A stretch of 64,000 nucleotides of DNA from Palsa-1033 sp963735455 (GCA_963735455.1 CAVTKZ010000002.1:1054001-1118000), one strand, 5' to 3'; counted from the first letter of the stretch, positions 35,169 through 44,812 are shown. The notes: generated by a model not told the origin, from the letters alone. Made by a program: numbers and translations.

Positions 35169-35471
35169 TCATCGACTGTGCAGGCTGAGGGTGATCGCGG
35201 TCGCGATCCGGTCGAGCGGCACATCCGCCCGCTCGTTCAGCTCGCGGGCAACGCGTTCATCGGCGGCCTCGATGAGCGAGAAGACGACCTGGTCGGCGGG
35301 CATCAGGATCGACCCGACGTGCTCGACCGGCGTCCCCTCGGAGGTCATGGACCGGGCTGCCCGCTCGAGGCTGGCAACCACGCTCCGGGCGATGGACTCG
35401 TCGACGCCCGGCCAGTAGCGTTCGACGAGGAACGTCCGGGTCCGGGCAGGTTCGGCGTGGTCGCGGTCCAT
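35169..35471 (-). CDS. DUF4242-like small protein
   Basis: A 100-residue protein; TFLVERYWPGVDESIARSVV and MPADQVVFSLIEAADERVA match the DUF4242 / SCO4226-type nickel-binding small protein pattern. There is no signal peptide. TACGGT eight bases upstream of the ATG suggests a leaderless promoter. The lipoprotein gene begins 11 bases downstream, so they probably share a transcript. Confidence 0.65.
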   Translation of the reverse strand: MDRDHAEPARTRTFLVERYWPGVDESIARSVVASLERAARSMTSEGTPVEHVGSILMPADQVVFSLIEAADERVARELNERADVPLDRIATAITLSLHSR

Positions 35472-35516
35472 CGAGCCGGACCGTAGGCTGCGGCGCCTGG
35501 CCGATGAAAGGGGCGA

Positions 35517-38349
35517 TTACCCCGATCTGTCGCGGTCGGGACCCCGTTCCGGCCCCTCGTCCTGGCCCTGCCCCATCCGCGCCCCGAGCTCGGCTCGCGA
35601 GTGGATCCCGAGCTTCTCGTAGACCCGCCCGAGCACGTTGCCGACGGTCTTGGGGGCCAGGAAGGCCTGTTCCGCGATCTGCCGGCTCGTCAGGCCGGTC
35701 GCGGCGAGCTCGGCGACCCGCCGCTCGGTCTCGGTCAGGTTCGGCGAGGCACGCGGCCGGAGGCCGACGCGGGCCAGCTCGGCGGTCGCCCGATCCGCCC
35801 AGAGTGGAGCGCCGAGCCCTTCGAAGACCTGGAGCGCCTCGCGCAGCCGCTCGTCGGCCAGGCGCTTCTCCTTGCGTCGACGGTGGACCTGGCCCAGCGC
35901 CAGGAGGGTGCGTCCGCGCTCGAACGGCATCGGCAGTTGCTCGTGCGCGACGAGGGCCCGGTTGAGCGAGTCGAGCGCGCCATCCGCATCTCCGCGCGCG
36001 GCCTGGACAAGGCCGCGGCTACGTGCCCCGATCGCGAGGGTCCACGGCGTCGGGGCGACTTTCCCGGCGTGCTCGAGCCAATCGAGGATCGCGGCGGCCC
36101 GCTCCACATCACCGATCGCCAGCGCAGCCTCGACGCGGTCGCCGTCGAGCTTGAAGCGGCCCGGATGGAGGGTGCCGCTCGCGGTGGCGGCCCGCTCCGC
36201 CGCCGTCAGCTGAGCATCGGCCTCGTGGACGTCGCCGGTCGACAGGGCCACGAACCCGAGGATGTGGCGGTGGTAGACCTCGAGGGCGAGGTCGCCGCTC
36301 GCGAAGGCCAGATCGAGGCCCTCGGTCGCCAGGCGTTGGGCCTCGTCCGTGCGGCCCTGGTACGCGGCGACCAGCGCAAGGCCCCGCAGCCGCCACGACG
36401 GGAAGACGTCGGCGCCCTCCCGTCCATAGCCCTCGTCCGCGGCCTCGGCGCTCCGCCGCGCCGCCGGCCAGTCGCCCCGGAAGAGCTGCAGGCCGGACAG
36501 CGACACGAGGTTGAAGGGGTCGTCGCCGCCGGGACCGGATTTCACTCGGATCAGGCGCTCGGTCATCTCGATAGCCCGGTCCAGGTCGTCGAGCTGTCGA
36601 GCGAGCCCGTAGGCGATGCCGTCGGCGCCGTCGTGCTCCCACGATCGCCCGGCCTCCCTGATCAATCCGACACCGCGCTCGATCTCGTCGGTGAGCAGGC
36701 CGCGCACGAGGCCGAGCTCCGAGCTGGCGTGCAGGAGGAGCACGTTCGCGAGCAGGTCGGGTTCGACGGCTTCGATCGCCGGCGGCGCCCCCGGGCCCTC
36801 CAGGAGCCCGATCGCCTCGGCCGCGAGTCCATTCCCCCGCTCGAGGTCGACCTGCATCACGAGGAACGCGGCGCGCCCCAGCACCCTGGCTCGCAGGATC
36901 GGGTCGCTGCCTACCTCGGCCAGCGCCTCCTCCCCGAGCCGGACGGCATCGGGGGTCTGGCCGTGGTAGTAGCGGATGATCGCCCGGAGGCTGAGTGCCT
37001 CGGCGCGTGGCCGGACCGGCTGGCGCCTTCGTGATCGCCGTCTGAAGGATCGCGTCCGCCTGGACGATCTCCGAGACATCGATGTACAGGGACTCGGCCG
37101 CCAGCATCGCCCGCCGGATCGCCTGGTCGCCGAGCGACTCCGGCGTCAGCTCGCTGGCTCGCTGATAGAGCGACGCCGCGTCGAGCGTCGCGCCGCGATC
37201 CCGGCTCGCGGCCGCTGCGGCTTCCACCGCCGCAGCGACGTTCTCGTCGCGGCCCTCGGTCGCCCCAGCGAGGTGGCGTGCCCGGGCGTCGTCGGACGTC
37301 GCCGTCCGGGCAAGCGTGGCGTGGACCCGGCGCAGCTCGTCGGGACCCGCGAGGGCGATGACCGCCTGGGCCAGGAGCGGGTGGCTGAATCTGATCGCTT
37401 CCCGGTCGACGGCCGCGATGCCTGCCCCGAGGGCGGGCTCCAGCCCCGCGGGTGCCCCGGGATCCGCTCGACGAAGCGTGTCGACTGTCGGCTCGGCCGC
37501 CACGGCCGCGAGCAGCAGCGCCTCCCGAGTGGCTGGCGGCAGCGCTCCGATCCGTGCCTCGACCAGGGCCCCAAGCGTCTCCGGGATCGGCAGCCGCTCG
37601 CCGGGCGTGACAGCGGCCCCGGATCGGGCGAGGTCGCGGGCGATCTCGAGGGCGTAGAAGGGATTGCCGCCCGACGCTTCCTCGATCCGGACGAGCACCA
37701 GGCGTGGGAACGACCGTCCGGAACGGGCCAGGAACAGCTGGTGCAGCGCTGCCAGCGGCAGCGGGCCCACGTGCAGCCGCTCCCGCCGCTCGGCGGGGAC
37801 GCCGGCGGTCAGCTCGAGAACCGGTGCGCCGGGCTCGCCGCGGACGGCGAGCAGGAGGCCGGCGGGGCGGTCGACGAGGCGACGAATGGCGTACGCGAGA
37901 ATGGCGGCCGACGCATCGTCGAGCCACTGGGCGTCGTCGATCGCGAGGACCAGCGACTGCTGGCTGGCGAGCTCGCGCAGGAGCGTCGCCGTGGCGACCG
38001 AGAGCGTCCGCTGGTCCGGCAGCTGGCCGGACGGCTCGGCCCGCAGGATCGCGATCTCCAGAGCGTGCCGCTGCACGGCGGGAAGAACGGCGAGCTCGGC
38101 CTCGATGACCGTGGACAGCAGGTCGGTCAGGCCTCCGAGGGTGAGCGTTCGCTCGGACTCCGCCGGCGCCGCGCGCAGGACCCGGGCTTCGCGCTCGTCG
38201 GCGCGCTCGATCGCGGCCCGCCAGATCGACGTCTTGCCGATCCCCGCCTCGCCATCGATGAGCAGGCTCGCCAGGCCCGTTTGGGCCCGCTCGAGCATCC
38301 GATCGACCGCCTCGATCTCGCTAGCCCGCCCGATGAGTTCGGTGTCCAT
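35517..38349 (-). CDS. Large ATP-binding LuxR-family regulator (LAL type), frameshifted
   Basis: Read as one gene it encodes ~943 residues: a STAND-type ATPase with Walker A GEAGIGKT at 33-40 and Walker B LVLAIDDAQW, a long TPR-like helical region, and a C-terminal LuxR helix-turn-helix (LTETERRVAELAATGLTSRQ, KTVGNVLGRVYEKLGIHSR). Near 37014 the frame shifts by +1; removing one C in GGTCCGG restores the join. Such regulators sense ligands such as maltotriose and activate sugar or secondary-metabolism genes; the ligand is unknown. Uncorrected, the ATPase and DNA-binding parts would be separate proteins. Confidence 0.85.
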
Positions 38350-38399
38350 CCGGTCATCAGACTAGCGGGACTCAGGACCGGGCTCTCACCACACAAAAC

Positions 38400-38436
38400 G
38401 GGCCGGCTCAGACGACACCGTCGCCCGAGCCGGCCC
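38400..38436 (-). terminator. Intrinsic terminator of the propeller gene
   Basis: Perfect 10-bp inverted repeat GGGCCGGCTC / GAGCCGGCCC with a 17-base loop; on the minus strand it is followed by CGTTTTGTG. It lies downstream of the beta-propeller stop codon. Confidence 0.65.
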
Positions 38437-38452
38437 GGCCCTGCGCTGACCC

Positions 38453-39799
38453 CTAGAGGTCCGCGGCGCTCCACAAGTAGTAGTCATAGCGGCCGGCGTT
38501 GTGAGTCAGCTGGACTGCCCCGCTGCCGTCGGCCTTGATGATGTACAGGTCCACGACGTCGCTGGTGAGACCGCCCTGGGTCACGAGCATGGTCCCGTCG
38601 GGCGACCACTGGGAGCAGCACACGCCGACATTGAGCCCCTGCCCGATCTCCGTCAGTCCAGAGCCATCCGGATGGATGAGGTACTGGTAGTGGCGCGAGC
38701 CACCACCCTGGGGCTGGTCAAAGGCGATCCACGCGGCGTTCGGCGACCACCGGGCGCTGGTGCTGTACTGGTTCGGCGCAGTGATGGCCTTGGCGCTGCC
38801 CGAAGTCGCGCTCACGACGTAGATCGATGAGACACCGGTCCCCGTCGGGGTTGTGAAGCCGGCGAAGGCGATCTGGCTCCCGTCGGGCGACCAGCTGGCA
38901 CCGGCTCCGAACGGGGCGTCCACCTCGACAGCCACGTTCCTGGGCGTGAGCCGGCGGAGCCCGCTGCCATCCTCGTTGATGACGTACAGGTCGCCCGTCT
39001 CACTATCCCCGGGGGCACGCATGAACAAGAGCCGGGACCCGTCCTGCGAGAACGCGATCGGGACGTCGTGGAGACCACCCGTCGGCGTCGTCAGGTGCCT
39101 GATGGTGCCCCACAGGAGGCCGCCGCCATTGTCGATCGACAGGTAGATCCCGTTCTTCGATGGCGTCGCACTCGACCCTGCGAAGGCCAGGTCGTTCTTC
39201 GACGACCATGCCCCGGGCGCGAAGCCCACCCCAGCTGGAGGGATCAGGTCGGGTTCGTTGTCCCCGGCACGCCCCACATAGCCAACCTTCGTGGGCCCAT
39301 TCGGCCCCTCGACGCCGTAGATGAAGGCTTGCCCCTCCGGCGCCAGCGCGATACAGCACGACTGGCGGGTGACAAGGGGATGATTGTTCGTCCCATCGGC
39401 ACCGATGCCGAAGATTGATCCGTTGAGCTCGTACACGATCGTGCCGCTGGCGGCCGTGGGACTCGGCGACGCAGGTGCGGCGCTGGACGGGGTTGGGGCG
39501 GCAGGCGTGGTGCTGGCGACGACGAGGCCGCTGGCATTCGGCCCTGGCGACGCGACGCTGCCGACGGGGGTGGTGGCGCGCATCGCGAAGATCACGACGG
39601 CGCCCAGGACGAGGACCGCGGCAATCGCCGCGAGGGATGCACGAGGCATGGGCAGGTTCCTCCACGGACCGAAGACGGCCCGCCGATGTGAACGATGGAT
39701 CTCGCCCAGGGTGCGCTCGACGACCTGCTCCGAAAGGTGCGCCGGTCCCTCCTCAAGGAAGGCACGGATCAGGCGATCGGGATCACGCGGTGCGGTCAT
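38453..39799 (-). CDS. Membrane-anchored TolB-like beta-propeller protein, sigma-factor partner
   Basis: A 448-residue protein. Residues 1-50 are cytosolic and acidic/basic (DPDRLIRAFLEEGPAHLSEQ), one membrane helix follows (AIAAVLVLGAVVIFAM), then a Pro/Ser linker and PD40/TolB repeats such as SQDGSRLLFM, SWSPDGSQIAFAG, RWSPNAAWIAF and QWSPDGTML. The ATG overlaps the stop of the ECF sigma gene (ATGA). A sigma factor followed by a one-helix membrane protein with an extracytoplasmic sensor domain suggests an anti-sigma role, though no ZAS/RsgI motif is seen. A strong terminator follows. Confidence 0.78.
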   Translation of the reverse strand: MTAPRDPDRLIRAFLEEGPAHLSEQVVERTLGEIHRSHRRAVFGPWRNLPMPRASLAAIAAVLVLGAVVIFAMRATTPVGSVASPGPNASGLVVASTTPAAPTPSSAAPASPSPTAASGTIVYELNGSIFGIGADGTNNHPLVTRQSCCIALAPEGQAFIYGVEGPNGPTKVGYVGRAGDNEPDLIPPAGVGFAPGAWSSKNDLAFAGSSATPSKNGIYLSIDNGGGLLWGTIRHLTTPTGGLHDVPIAFSQDGSRLLFMRAPGDSETGDLYVINEDGSGLRRLTPRNVAVEVDAPFGAGASWSPDGSQIAFAGFTTPTGTGVSSIYVVSATSGSAKAITAPNQYSTSARWSPNAAWIAFDQPQGGGSRHYQYLIHPDGSGLTEIGQGLNVGVCCSQWSPDGTMLVTQGGLTSDVVDLYIIKADGSGAVQLTHNAGRYDYYLWSAADL

Positions 39800-40371
39800 G
39801 CGAGTCGCTCCTGGGAGAGGGCCGGGGTCCGGGCATCGGCATCGAGGGCCGAGCGCAGGGCGGCCGTGGCGTAGTGAAGGCGGGACTTGGCGGTCCCGAG
39901 TGGGATGTCGAGTCGGTCGGCCACCTCGGGCAGCGTCAGCCCCAGGTAGTCGTGCAGGACCAGGACGGCGCGCTGGTCGGGCGGGAGCTTCCGGAAGCCC
40001 CGCTCGAGCTCGTCGCGATCGTCGACAGTCAGGATGTCGTTGGGAGCCGATGCTCCGTCGACATCGAGGACCCGGATGTTCGTCGCCCAACGCCGACCGC
40101 GCCGGGCCTCGGCGTAGCAGGCGCGGACCAGCGTCCGATGGAGCCAGGGCTCGAATCGGTCCGGGTCGCGGAGGGACGGGAGCTGCCGCCAGGCGGTAAT
40201 GAACGCCGTTTGCACGGCGTCATCCGCGAGGTCGACATCGCGCAGGATCCGATACGCGATCGCCAGGCACGTGTCGCCGACGCTGCGGAGCAAGGCGCCG
40301 AAGGCCTCCTCGTCACCCCGTTTCGCTGCGTCAACGAGCGTCCTGAGCACCCGGTCCTCCCTCGATGACAT
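39796..40371 (-). CDS. ECF-type RNA polymerase sigma factor
   Basis: A 191-residue group 4 sigma factor. Region 2 spans YRILRDVDLADDAVQTAF and ITAWRQLPSLRDPDRFEPWL; region 4 is LPPDQRAVLVLHDYLGLTLP, EVADRLDIPLGTAKSRLHYA. The linker is short. Translationally coupled to the membrane beta-propeller gene, its presumed regulator. ATG was preferred to a GTG five codons upstream. The promoter it recognises cannot be deduced here. Confidence 0.9.
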   Translation of the reverse strand: MSSREDRVLRTLVDAAKRGDEEAFGALLRSVGDTCLAIAYRILRDVDLADDAVQTAFITAWRQLPSLRDPDRFEPWLHRTLVRACYAEARRGRRWATNIRVLDVDGASAPNDILTVDDRDELERGFRKLPPDQRAVLVLHDYLGLTLPEVADRLDIPLGTAKSRLHYATAALRSALDADARTPALSQERLA

Positions 40372-40443
40372 GGCCCATCTGGTCACGTCAAAAGAAAGAG
40401 TCTGTGGCGGAGCCGGATCGTTCGATATCCGCCCTGTCGTAGC

Positions 40444-40511
40444 CCGCGGGAGCCTGAGCCCGTTCGCGAGCTCAGCGAAGCGGCCGTCAGCTCCCGCGGC
40501 GGGTCAGGCTC
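40444..40511. repeat. Nested inverted repeats between araC-like and sigma genes
   Basis: CCGCGGGAGC at 40444-40453 pairs with GCTCCCGCGG at 40490-40499, and GAGCCTGA at 40450-40457 with TCAGGCTC at 40504-40511; the two pairings compete. It lies 3' of the AraC-type gene and may end its transcript, but no T run follows. Confidence 0.45.
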
Positions 40512-40601
40512 CACTCGAATTTGACCGAGTTCCGGATCCGCACGAGCCATCCCTCCCAGCGGGTCGAAATCGAGGCGAGTATATCCACGGGATATGCGCG
40601 A

Positions 40602-41645
40602 CTACTCCCCCGCGGCGGCGGCGCGGCCGTTCCGCCAGGCGCCGGGGGTGACCCCGGTCGCCTTCTTGAAGGCCCGGCTGAAAGCGGCCTCCGAGTCGTA
40701 GCCGGCATCGTGGGCGGCCTCGGCGACTGTCGCCTCGGGACCGCTCAGTCGATCCGCGGCCAGGCGCATCCGCCAGGCGGCCAGGTAGCGCATCGGTGGC
40801 TGGCCGACGAGCCGGGTGAAGCGATCGGACAGCGTCGAGCGCGATGCGCCCGCCTCGTGCGCGAGCGTGGCCGTCGTCCACGGCTCGGCCGGAGCCGCGT
40901 GGATCGCGCTCAGCGCCCGGCCCACGACCGGGTCGCCGAGCCCGTCGAGCCAGCCCGGGGCGCCGAGGGCGAGATGCGAGCGGACCGTCTCGATGAACAT
41001 CGACTCGCTCAGGCGCTCGCGCACGGATGCGGCGCCGGCCCCATCCACCTCGGCCAGGGCCAGGTCCACCAGGCGTTCGAGGCGGCCGCTGCCGTGGCGG
41101 ACGACGAGCATCCGAGGCAGCGCCTGGAGGAGCGGATTGAACGGCGGGGCATCGCAGCCCAGGAACCCGCACACGAACCGCGTCCGCTCGGCGTCGGCCG
41201 GCCCGCGGCTGAAGCCCGCCGGGATCGACCCGTCGGCGACCCCCGCCAGCAGCCCCCGCATCGCGGCGGCATCCGCGCCCCCGGACGGCGGCGTGGCCAG
41301 GTCGGGCGTCAGGAAGTAGGCATCACCGCGTGGATAGACCACGACGTCGCCGGGCTCGAGCGCGACCGGCGCCAGCCCTCCCCCACCATCGGGCGTGTCG
41401 AGGCCCGTCCAGCAGCCGCCCTCCACGATCACGTGATACGACAGGACGGTCCGGGTGTGGGCGCCCAGGCCCGCCGCCAGCTCCACGCCCGGTGGAACCT
41501 GGATCACCGGCCATGGGCCGGCGGCATCGACCGTGTAGTAGATGGCCCGGGTGAAGTGGATCGCGCGGAGGATCTCCGACAGCGGATCGACGGCCGCGCC
41601 GGCTGGACGGTCGAGCAGGGATTCCGGACGCCCGGTCATGGACAT
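40602..41645 (-). CDS. AraC family transcriptional regulator with cupin sensor domain
   Basis: A 347-residue regulator. The N-terminal half is a cupin-type ligand domain (HTRTVLSYHVIVEGGCW, LEPGDVVVYPRGDAYFL), often annotated as AraC_binding_2. The C-terminal 100 residues hold the two helix-turn-helices: ATLAHEAGASRSTLSDRFTR and VAEAAHDAGYDSEAAFSRAF, ending VTPGAWR. It is divergent from the SnoaL-like gene at 41675 with only 29 bases between starts, and may control it. Confidence 0.9.
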   Translation of the reverse strand: MSMTGRPESLLDRPAGAAVDPLSEILRAIHFTRAIYYTVDAAGPWPVIQVPPGVELAAGLGAHTRTVLSYHVIVEGGCWTGLDTPDGGGGLAPVALEPGDVVVYPRGDAYFLTPDLATPPSGGADAAAMRGLLAGVADGSIPAGFSRGPADAERTRFVCGFLGCDAPPFNPLLQALPRMLVVRHGSGRLERLVDLALAEVDGAGAASVRERLSESMFIETVRSHLALGAPGWLDGLGDPVVGRALSAIHAAPAEPWTTATLAHEAGASRSTLSDRFTRLVGQPPMRYLAAWRMRLAADRLSGPEATVAEAAHDAGYDSEAAFSRAFKKATGVTPGAWRNGRAAAAGE

Positions 41646-41674
41646 GGCCGGCCCACCACGCCGATCCTTCCGCC

Positions 41675-42136
41675 ATGAACACTCCAACCGCCACCCAGAC
41701 GACCACTGACGCCCAAGCCCAGGTCCGCCGCCGACTCGAGGAGATCTGGCCGACCGCCGCGGCCCGGGACTTCGAACGTCTCGAGTCGTTCCACCTGTAT
41801 GGCCCGGCATTCACGATGTTCAAGGACGGCCAGCCGCGCGGCGATGCCGCGATGTGCGCCGCCGGCGAGCGGGCGTTCTTCAGTCGCATCGAGAACCCGG
41901 TCACCGAGATGAATGACCTCGCGATCAACGTCGTCGGCGAGGTTGCCCTGGCGACCTTCAACGGCCACTTCACTGGCCAGATCGCGGGCAACGCGGTGGC
42001 CGTCGATCAGCAATGCACGATGGTCTTCGTCCGAACCGGCGACGACTGGAAGATCATCCACGAGCACATGTCCCTAATCGGTGGACCGGGTGCCGGCGGA
42101 CCGCCCCCTGGCGCCGGTGGGCCAGCACGGAGCTGA
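41675..42136 (+). CDS. SnoaL-like / NTF2-fold protein
   Basis: A 153-residue NTF2-fold protein of the DUF4440/SnoaL_3 type: RRRLEEIWPTAAARDFERLE, FHLYGPAFTMFKDG, VDQQCTMVFVRTGDDWKIIH. The Gly/Pro tail (GGPGAGGPPPGAGGP) is extra. NTF2-fold proteins are binding proteins or isomerases; no catalytic residue can be assigned. Divergent from the AraC regulator. No strong ribosome binding site is visible. Confidence 0.75.
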   Translation: MNTPTATQTTTDAQAQVRRRLEEIWPTAAARDFERLESFHLYGPAFTMFKDGQPRGDAAMCAAGERAFFSRIENPVTEMNDLAINVVGEVALATFNGHFTGQIAGNAVAVDQQCTMVFVRTGDDWKIIHEHMSLIGGPGAGGPPPGAGGPARS

Positions 42137-42168
42137 TCACCTCCGCCTCGAGATGAACCTCGGCCCGG

Positions 42169-42627
42169 CTACGCCTCGCCCGGCTCGAATCGTTCAACGT
42201 AGGGAGCCCGCCACGCAGGCGCATCAAAGGGCTCTGGGTACCAGGTGGTCGCCTTGGCGATCTTGCCGGCGCGGAGCTCGACGATGGCGACGACCTGCCA
42301 GGTTTCGCCGTTCGGGTAATGCACCCAGGCGACGTACGTATAGACGTCGCCCGAGCCCTCGATCCGGAGCTGGGTGAACATCGGGGTGAGTACCCAGCGG
42401 TCCTCCGCTCCAAGGAGTCGTGATCCGGTGGGGTCCACGGTCCCCACACCGCCGGGGTAGTTGCGCGATGCCGCGAGGTAGTTCGCCTTGCCGCGCGTCC
42501 GCTCCCCGGACTGGGGCATCTCCTGGACGAAGTCGTCTGTCAGCAGGGCATCCTGAGCGTCGAAATCCTTGTCCTGCAGGGCGCGAGCGAACCGCTCGAC
42601 AATCTCTCGACCGTTTGGTTGGGCCAT
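42169..42627 (-). CDS. SnoaL-like polyketide-cyclase-fold protein
   Basis: A 152-residue NTF2-fold protein: EIVERFARALQDKDFDAQDA and LLTDDFVQEMPQSGE at the start, TYVAWVHYPNGETWQVV and KATTWYPEPFDAPAWRAPYV at the end, as in SnoaL_2 proteins. GGAG lies eight bases before the ATG. It converges with the SnoaL-like gene at 41675; the two are only remotely alike. Substrate unknown. Confidence 0.75.
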   Translation of the reverse strand: MAQPNGREIVERFARALQDKDFDAQDALLTDDFVQEMPQSGERTRGKANYLAASRNYPGGVGTVDPTGSRLLGAEDRWVLTPMFTQLRIEGSGDVYTYVAWVHYPNGETWQVVAIVELRAGKIAKATTWYPEPFDAPAWRAPYVERFEPGEA

Positions 42628-42672
42628 CTCATCTCCGAAGAGCGGTCGGTGCCTAGCAGCGAAGTCCAGCCA

Positions 42673-43872
42673 TTATGGAGCGCGCGAGGCTGCATAGAGG
42701 TGGATCGGCAGGCCCACGCCCTTGAGCTCGACCGGGCCAATGTCGCGGAAGGCGACGGGCACGTCCGCCGCGGCGTCGAGGACCTCCTGGCTCACAAGCA
42801 CCTCGCCCGGCCGGGCGTACTCGGCGATTCGCGCGGCGACGTTGACGGTCGCCCCGTAGTAGTCGCCTTCCTGGAAGATCACCGGGCCGACGTGGAGGCC
42901 GACGTGCGCCGGCGGCAGCCCCGCCGCGGCCACGCTCTCGACCATCTCGAGGGCGGCGACGACGCCCGGCCCCGGGTCCGGGAAGTAGAACATCACGCCG
43001 TCGCCAAGGGACTTCACCGGCCGGCCGCCGTACTTCAGCGAGGTCCGCTGCGACAGGCGGCCGAGGTGATCGGCAAGATCGGCCGCGGCCTCGTCGCCGT
43101 GCTCCTGGGTGAGGCGGGTGTAGCCGGTGATGTCCAGGAAGCACATCGCCGGCGGGTGCTCAAGGCGGCTGTGCAGGCCGGCGCCGCTGAGCGCCGTCTC
43201 CAGGGCCTCGATGATGTTGGCGGTCCACGTCTTTGCCTGCTGGAGGCGGTACAGCTCGATGACGGCCGCTTCCGCCAGGTCGTTCAACGTCGTGGCAAAT
43301 TCATGGCCGAAGAGCTCGTCGGGCTGCTTGCCCGCGGCGAGTGCCGGCAGCATCACCTCGGCCCGCCACCAGGCCGAGCCCGTCTCGGCCAGACGACGCA
43401 TGGCGTCCCCCGCGGCCCGCAGGAGGCGCTCCATCGAGATCGGGTTGAAGCCGGCGCCGACCTGGATCTTGAGGAAGGCGACGTAGGCCAGCTCACCCTC
43501 CCGGACGCGATCGTCGGGTGCAGCCGGGCTGGATCCGGATGCCTCGCGGATCAGCAGGAGCAGGTCGACCGGCACGCCCGTCTGCTCGGCGAGGTCCGCG
43601 AAGGTGAAGCCGCTGAGTGCCGAGAACCGCTCATAGGCGGGTTCATCGAGAAAGCCCAGTGATACCTGTCCGGCGCGGATCGCCGCACCGAGGCTGTCGA
43701 GCGGGATGCCCGCCGTTATCAGGCTATTGATGAGCCCGGCCCGACGGACGTCACCGGCTGTGAGCCGGGCCTCGTCGTCCGGAGAGACGATCCCGAGATC
43801 GATCAGCTGACGGAGCTTCTCGACGCTGATGCCCGCTCTCTCGGCTGCTTCGGCGGACTCGTACCTCTCCAC
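42673..43872 (-). CDS. Class III adenylate/guanylate cyclase with N-terminal MerR-like helix-turn-helix
   Basis: A 399-residue protein. Residues ~5-65 (AAERAGISVEKLRQLIDLGI, LTAGDVRRAGLINSLITAGI) look like a MerR-type winged helix; a helical middle follows; the C-terminal ~180 residues are a class III cyclase domain. Metal-binding Asp residues are in FLDITGYTRL and SLGDGVMFYF, and transition-state residues in GATVNVAARI, so it should be active. The GTG start has TAGAGT seven bases upstream (leaderless). It could link DNA binding to cAMP or cGMP synthesis; the arrangement is not common. Confidence 0.8.
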   Translation of the reverse strand: MERYESAEAAERAGISVEKLRQLIDLGIVSPDDEARLTAGDVRRAGLINSLITAGIPLDSLGAAIRAGQVSLGFLDEPAYERFSALSGFTFADLAEQTGVPVDLLLLIREASGSSPAAPDDRVREGELAYVAFLKIQVGAGFNPISMERLLRAAGDAMRRLAETGSAWWRAEVMLPALAAGKQPDELFGHEFATTLNDLAEAAVIELYRLQQAKTWTANIIEALETALSGAGLHSRLEHPPAMCFLDITGYTRLTQEHGDEAAADLADHLGRLSQRTSLKYGGRPVKSLGDGVMFYFPDPGPGVVAALEMVESVAAAGLPPAHVGLHVGPVIFQEGDYYGATVNVAARIAEYARPGEVLVSQEVLDAAADVPVAFRDIGPVELKGVGLPIHLYAASRAP

Positions 43873-43879
43873 GAGCCGT

Positions 43880-43885
43880 ACTCTA
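43880..43885 (-). promoter_or_regulatory. -10 box of the cyclase gene, leaderless arrangement
   Basis: On the minus strand TAGAGT lies seven bases before the GTG start codon of the cyclase gene, and there is no ribosome binding site. Confidence 0.4.
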
Positions 43886-43902
43886 GCGGGCCGGTCCTAG
43901 GT

Positions 43903-44745
43903 CTAGGTGGGGACTGGCCGGGCCTCCCCGGGCCCTGGCCCGCGAGCGTGACGCGCCACGAGGATGATCGCCGCGCCGGCGACTGTGATCGCGGCGATGA
44001 TCTGGGCGACCGGTATTCCGAAGAACGTCCAGTTGTCGGCCTTGAGCGACTCGACGGCAAAGCGCACCGTGCCGTACCAGATGAAGAACACCAGGAGCAA
44101 ATCGCCCGGTCGCAGCCGAGCCGCGAATCGGCGGGCCAGCCAGATCAGGGCCAACATCCCGAGCAGGCCCGAGATCGACTCGTACAGGAACATCGGCTGG
44201 AAGTGCTGCCCGAGCGTTGCCAGTGGATCGGACCCGGGCGGGCACGGATAGCCCTGGGTCCGGTACTGGCACTGGATCGCGATCCCCCAGGGCAGCGTGG
44301 TCGGTGAGCCGTACAGCTCCTGGTTGAAGAAGTTGCCCCAGCGGGCGATCGCCTGCATCGCGAACAGTCCAGGCGCGACGGCATCGGCCCAGGACAGGAA
44401 CGACTGGCGCTTCCAGCGGACGTAGACGTACGCGGCGATCGTGCCGGCGATGATCCCGCCGTACACCCCAAGGCCTGAATAGGGCGGCAGGATGATCCTG
44501 GTGAGATCGTCCTTGTAGAGCTGCCACTGGTCGATGACGTGGTACAGCCGGCCGCCGATCAGGGCCGCGATCGCCACGACCACCATCCCGCTCGCGAGCT
44601 GCCCGGCGTCGAGGTCGCGCCAGCGGGCTTCGTGGCTGATCACGACACAGGCCGCCAGGAGCCCGGTGGCATAGGCGACGCCGTACCAGTGGACGACGAG
44701 TGGGCCGATCGAGAGAGCGATCGGATCGGGGGTGATGTCGATCAC
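43903..44745 (-). CDS. lgt: Lgt, prolipoprotein diacylglyceryl transferase
   Basis: Lgt adds diacylglycerol to the lipobox Cys of prolipoproteins, the first step for the many lipoproteins in this window. The integral membrane protein (~280 residues) starts MIDITPDPIALSIGPLVVHW with the conserved HWYG, and carries the Lgt signature ARWGNFFNQELYG. The C-terminal EPMFLYE-like segment is FQPMFLYESISGLLG. GTG is chosen because the conserved N-terminus begins there; an ATG 39 bases upstream would overlap the marR operator region. Divergent from marR. Confidence 0.93.
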   Translation of the reverse strand: MIDITPDPIALSIGPLVVHWYGVAYATGLLAACVVISHEARWRDLDAGQLASGMVVVAIAALIGGRLYHVIDQWQLYKDDLTRIILPPYSGLGVYGGIIAGTIAAYVYVRWKRQSFLSWADAVAPGLFAMQAIARWGNFFNQELYGSPTTLPWGIAIQCQYRTQGYPCPPGSDPLATLGQHFQPMFLYESISGLLGMLALIWLARRFAARLRPGDLLLVFFIWYGTVRFAVESLKADNWTFFGIPVAQIIAAITVAGAAIILVARHARGPGPGEARPVPT

Positions 44746-44774
44746 GGTCCAAGTGTGCCAGAGCCGCGCAGATC

Positions 44775-44790
44775 CGTTCCACATGGAACG
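44775..44790. promoter_or_regulatory. Palindromic operator of the marR-ClC operon
   Basis: CGTTCC-ACAT-GGAACG is a perfect 6+4+6 inverted repeat between the lgt and marR starts. It sits between a -35-like TTCCAC and the -10 TACAAT, the usual place for autorepression by a MarR dimer. Confidence 0.55.
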
Positions 44791-44800
44791 TATCTGGCGC

Positions 44801-44806
44801 TACAAT
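44801..44806 (+). promoter_or_regulatory. -10 box of marR, leaderless arrangement
   Basis: TACAAT six bases before the marR GTG, with TTCCAC 18 bases upstream as a possible -35. Confidence 0.5.
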
Positions 44807-44812
44807 CGTGGC

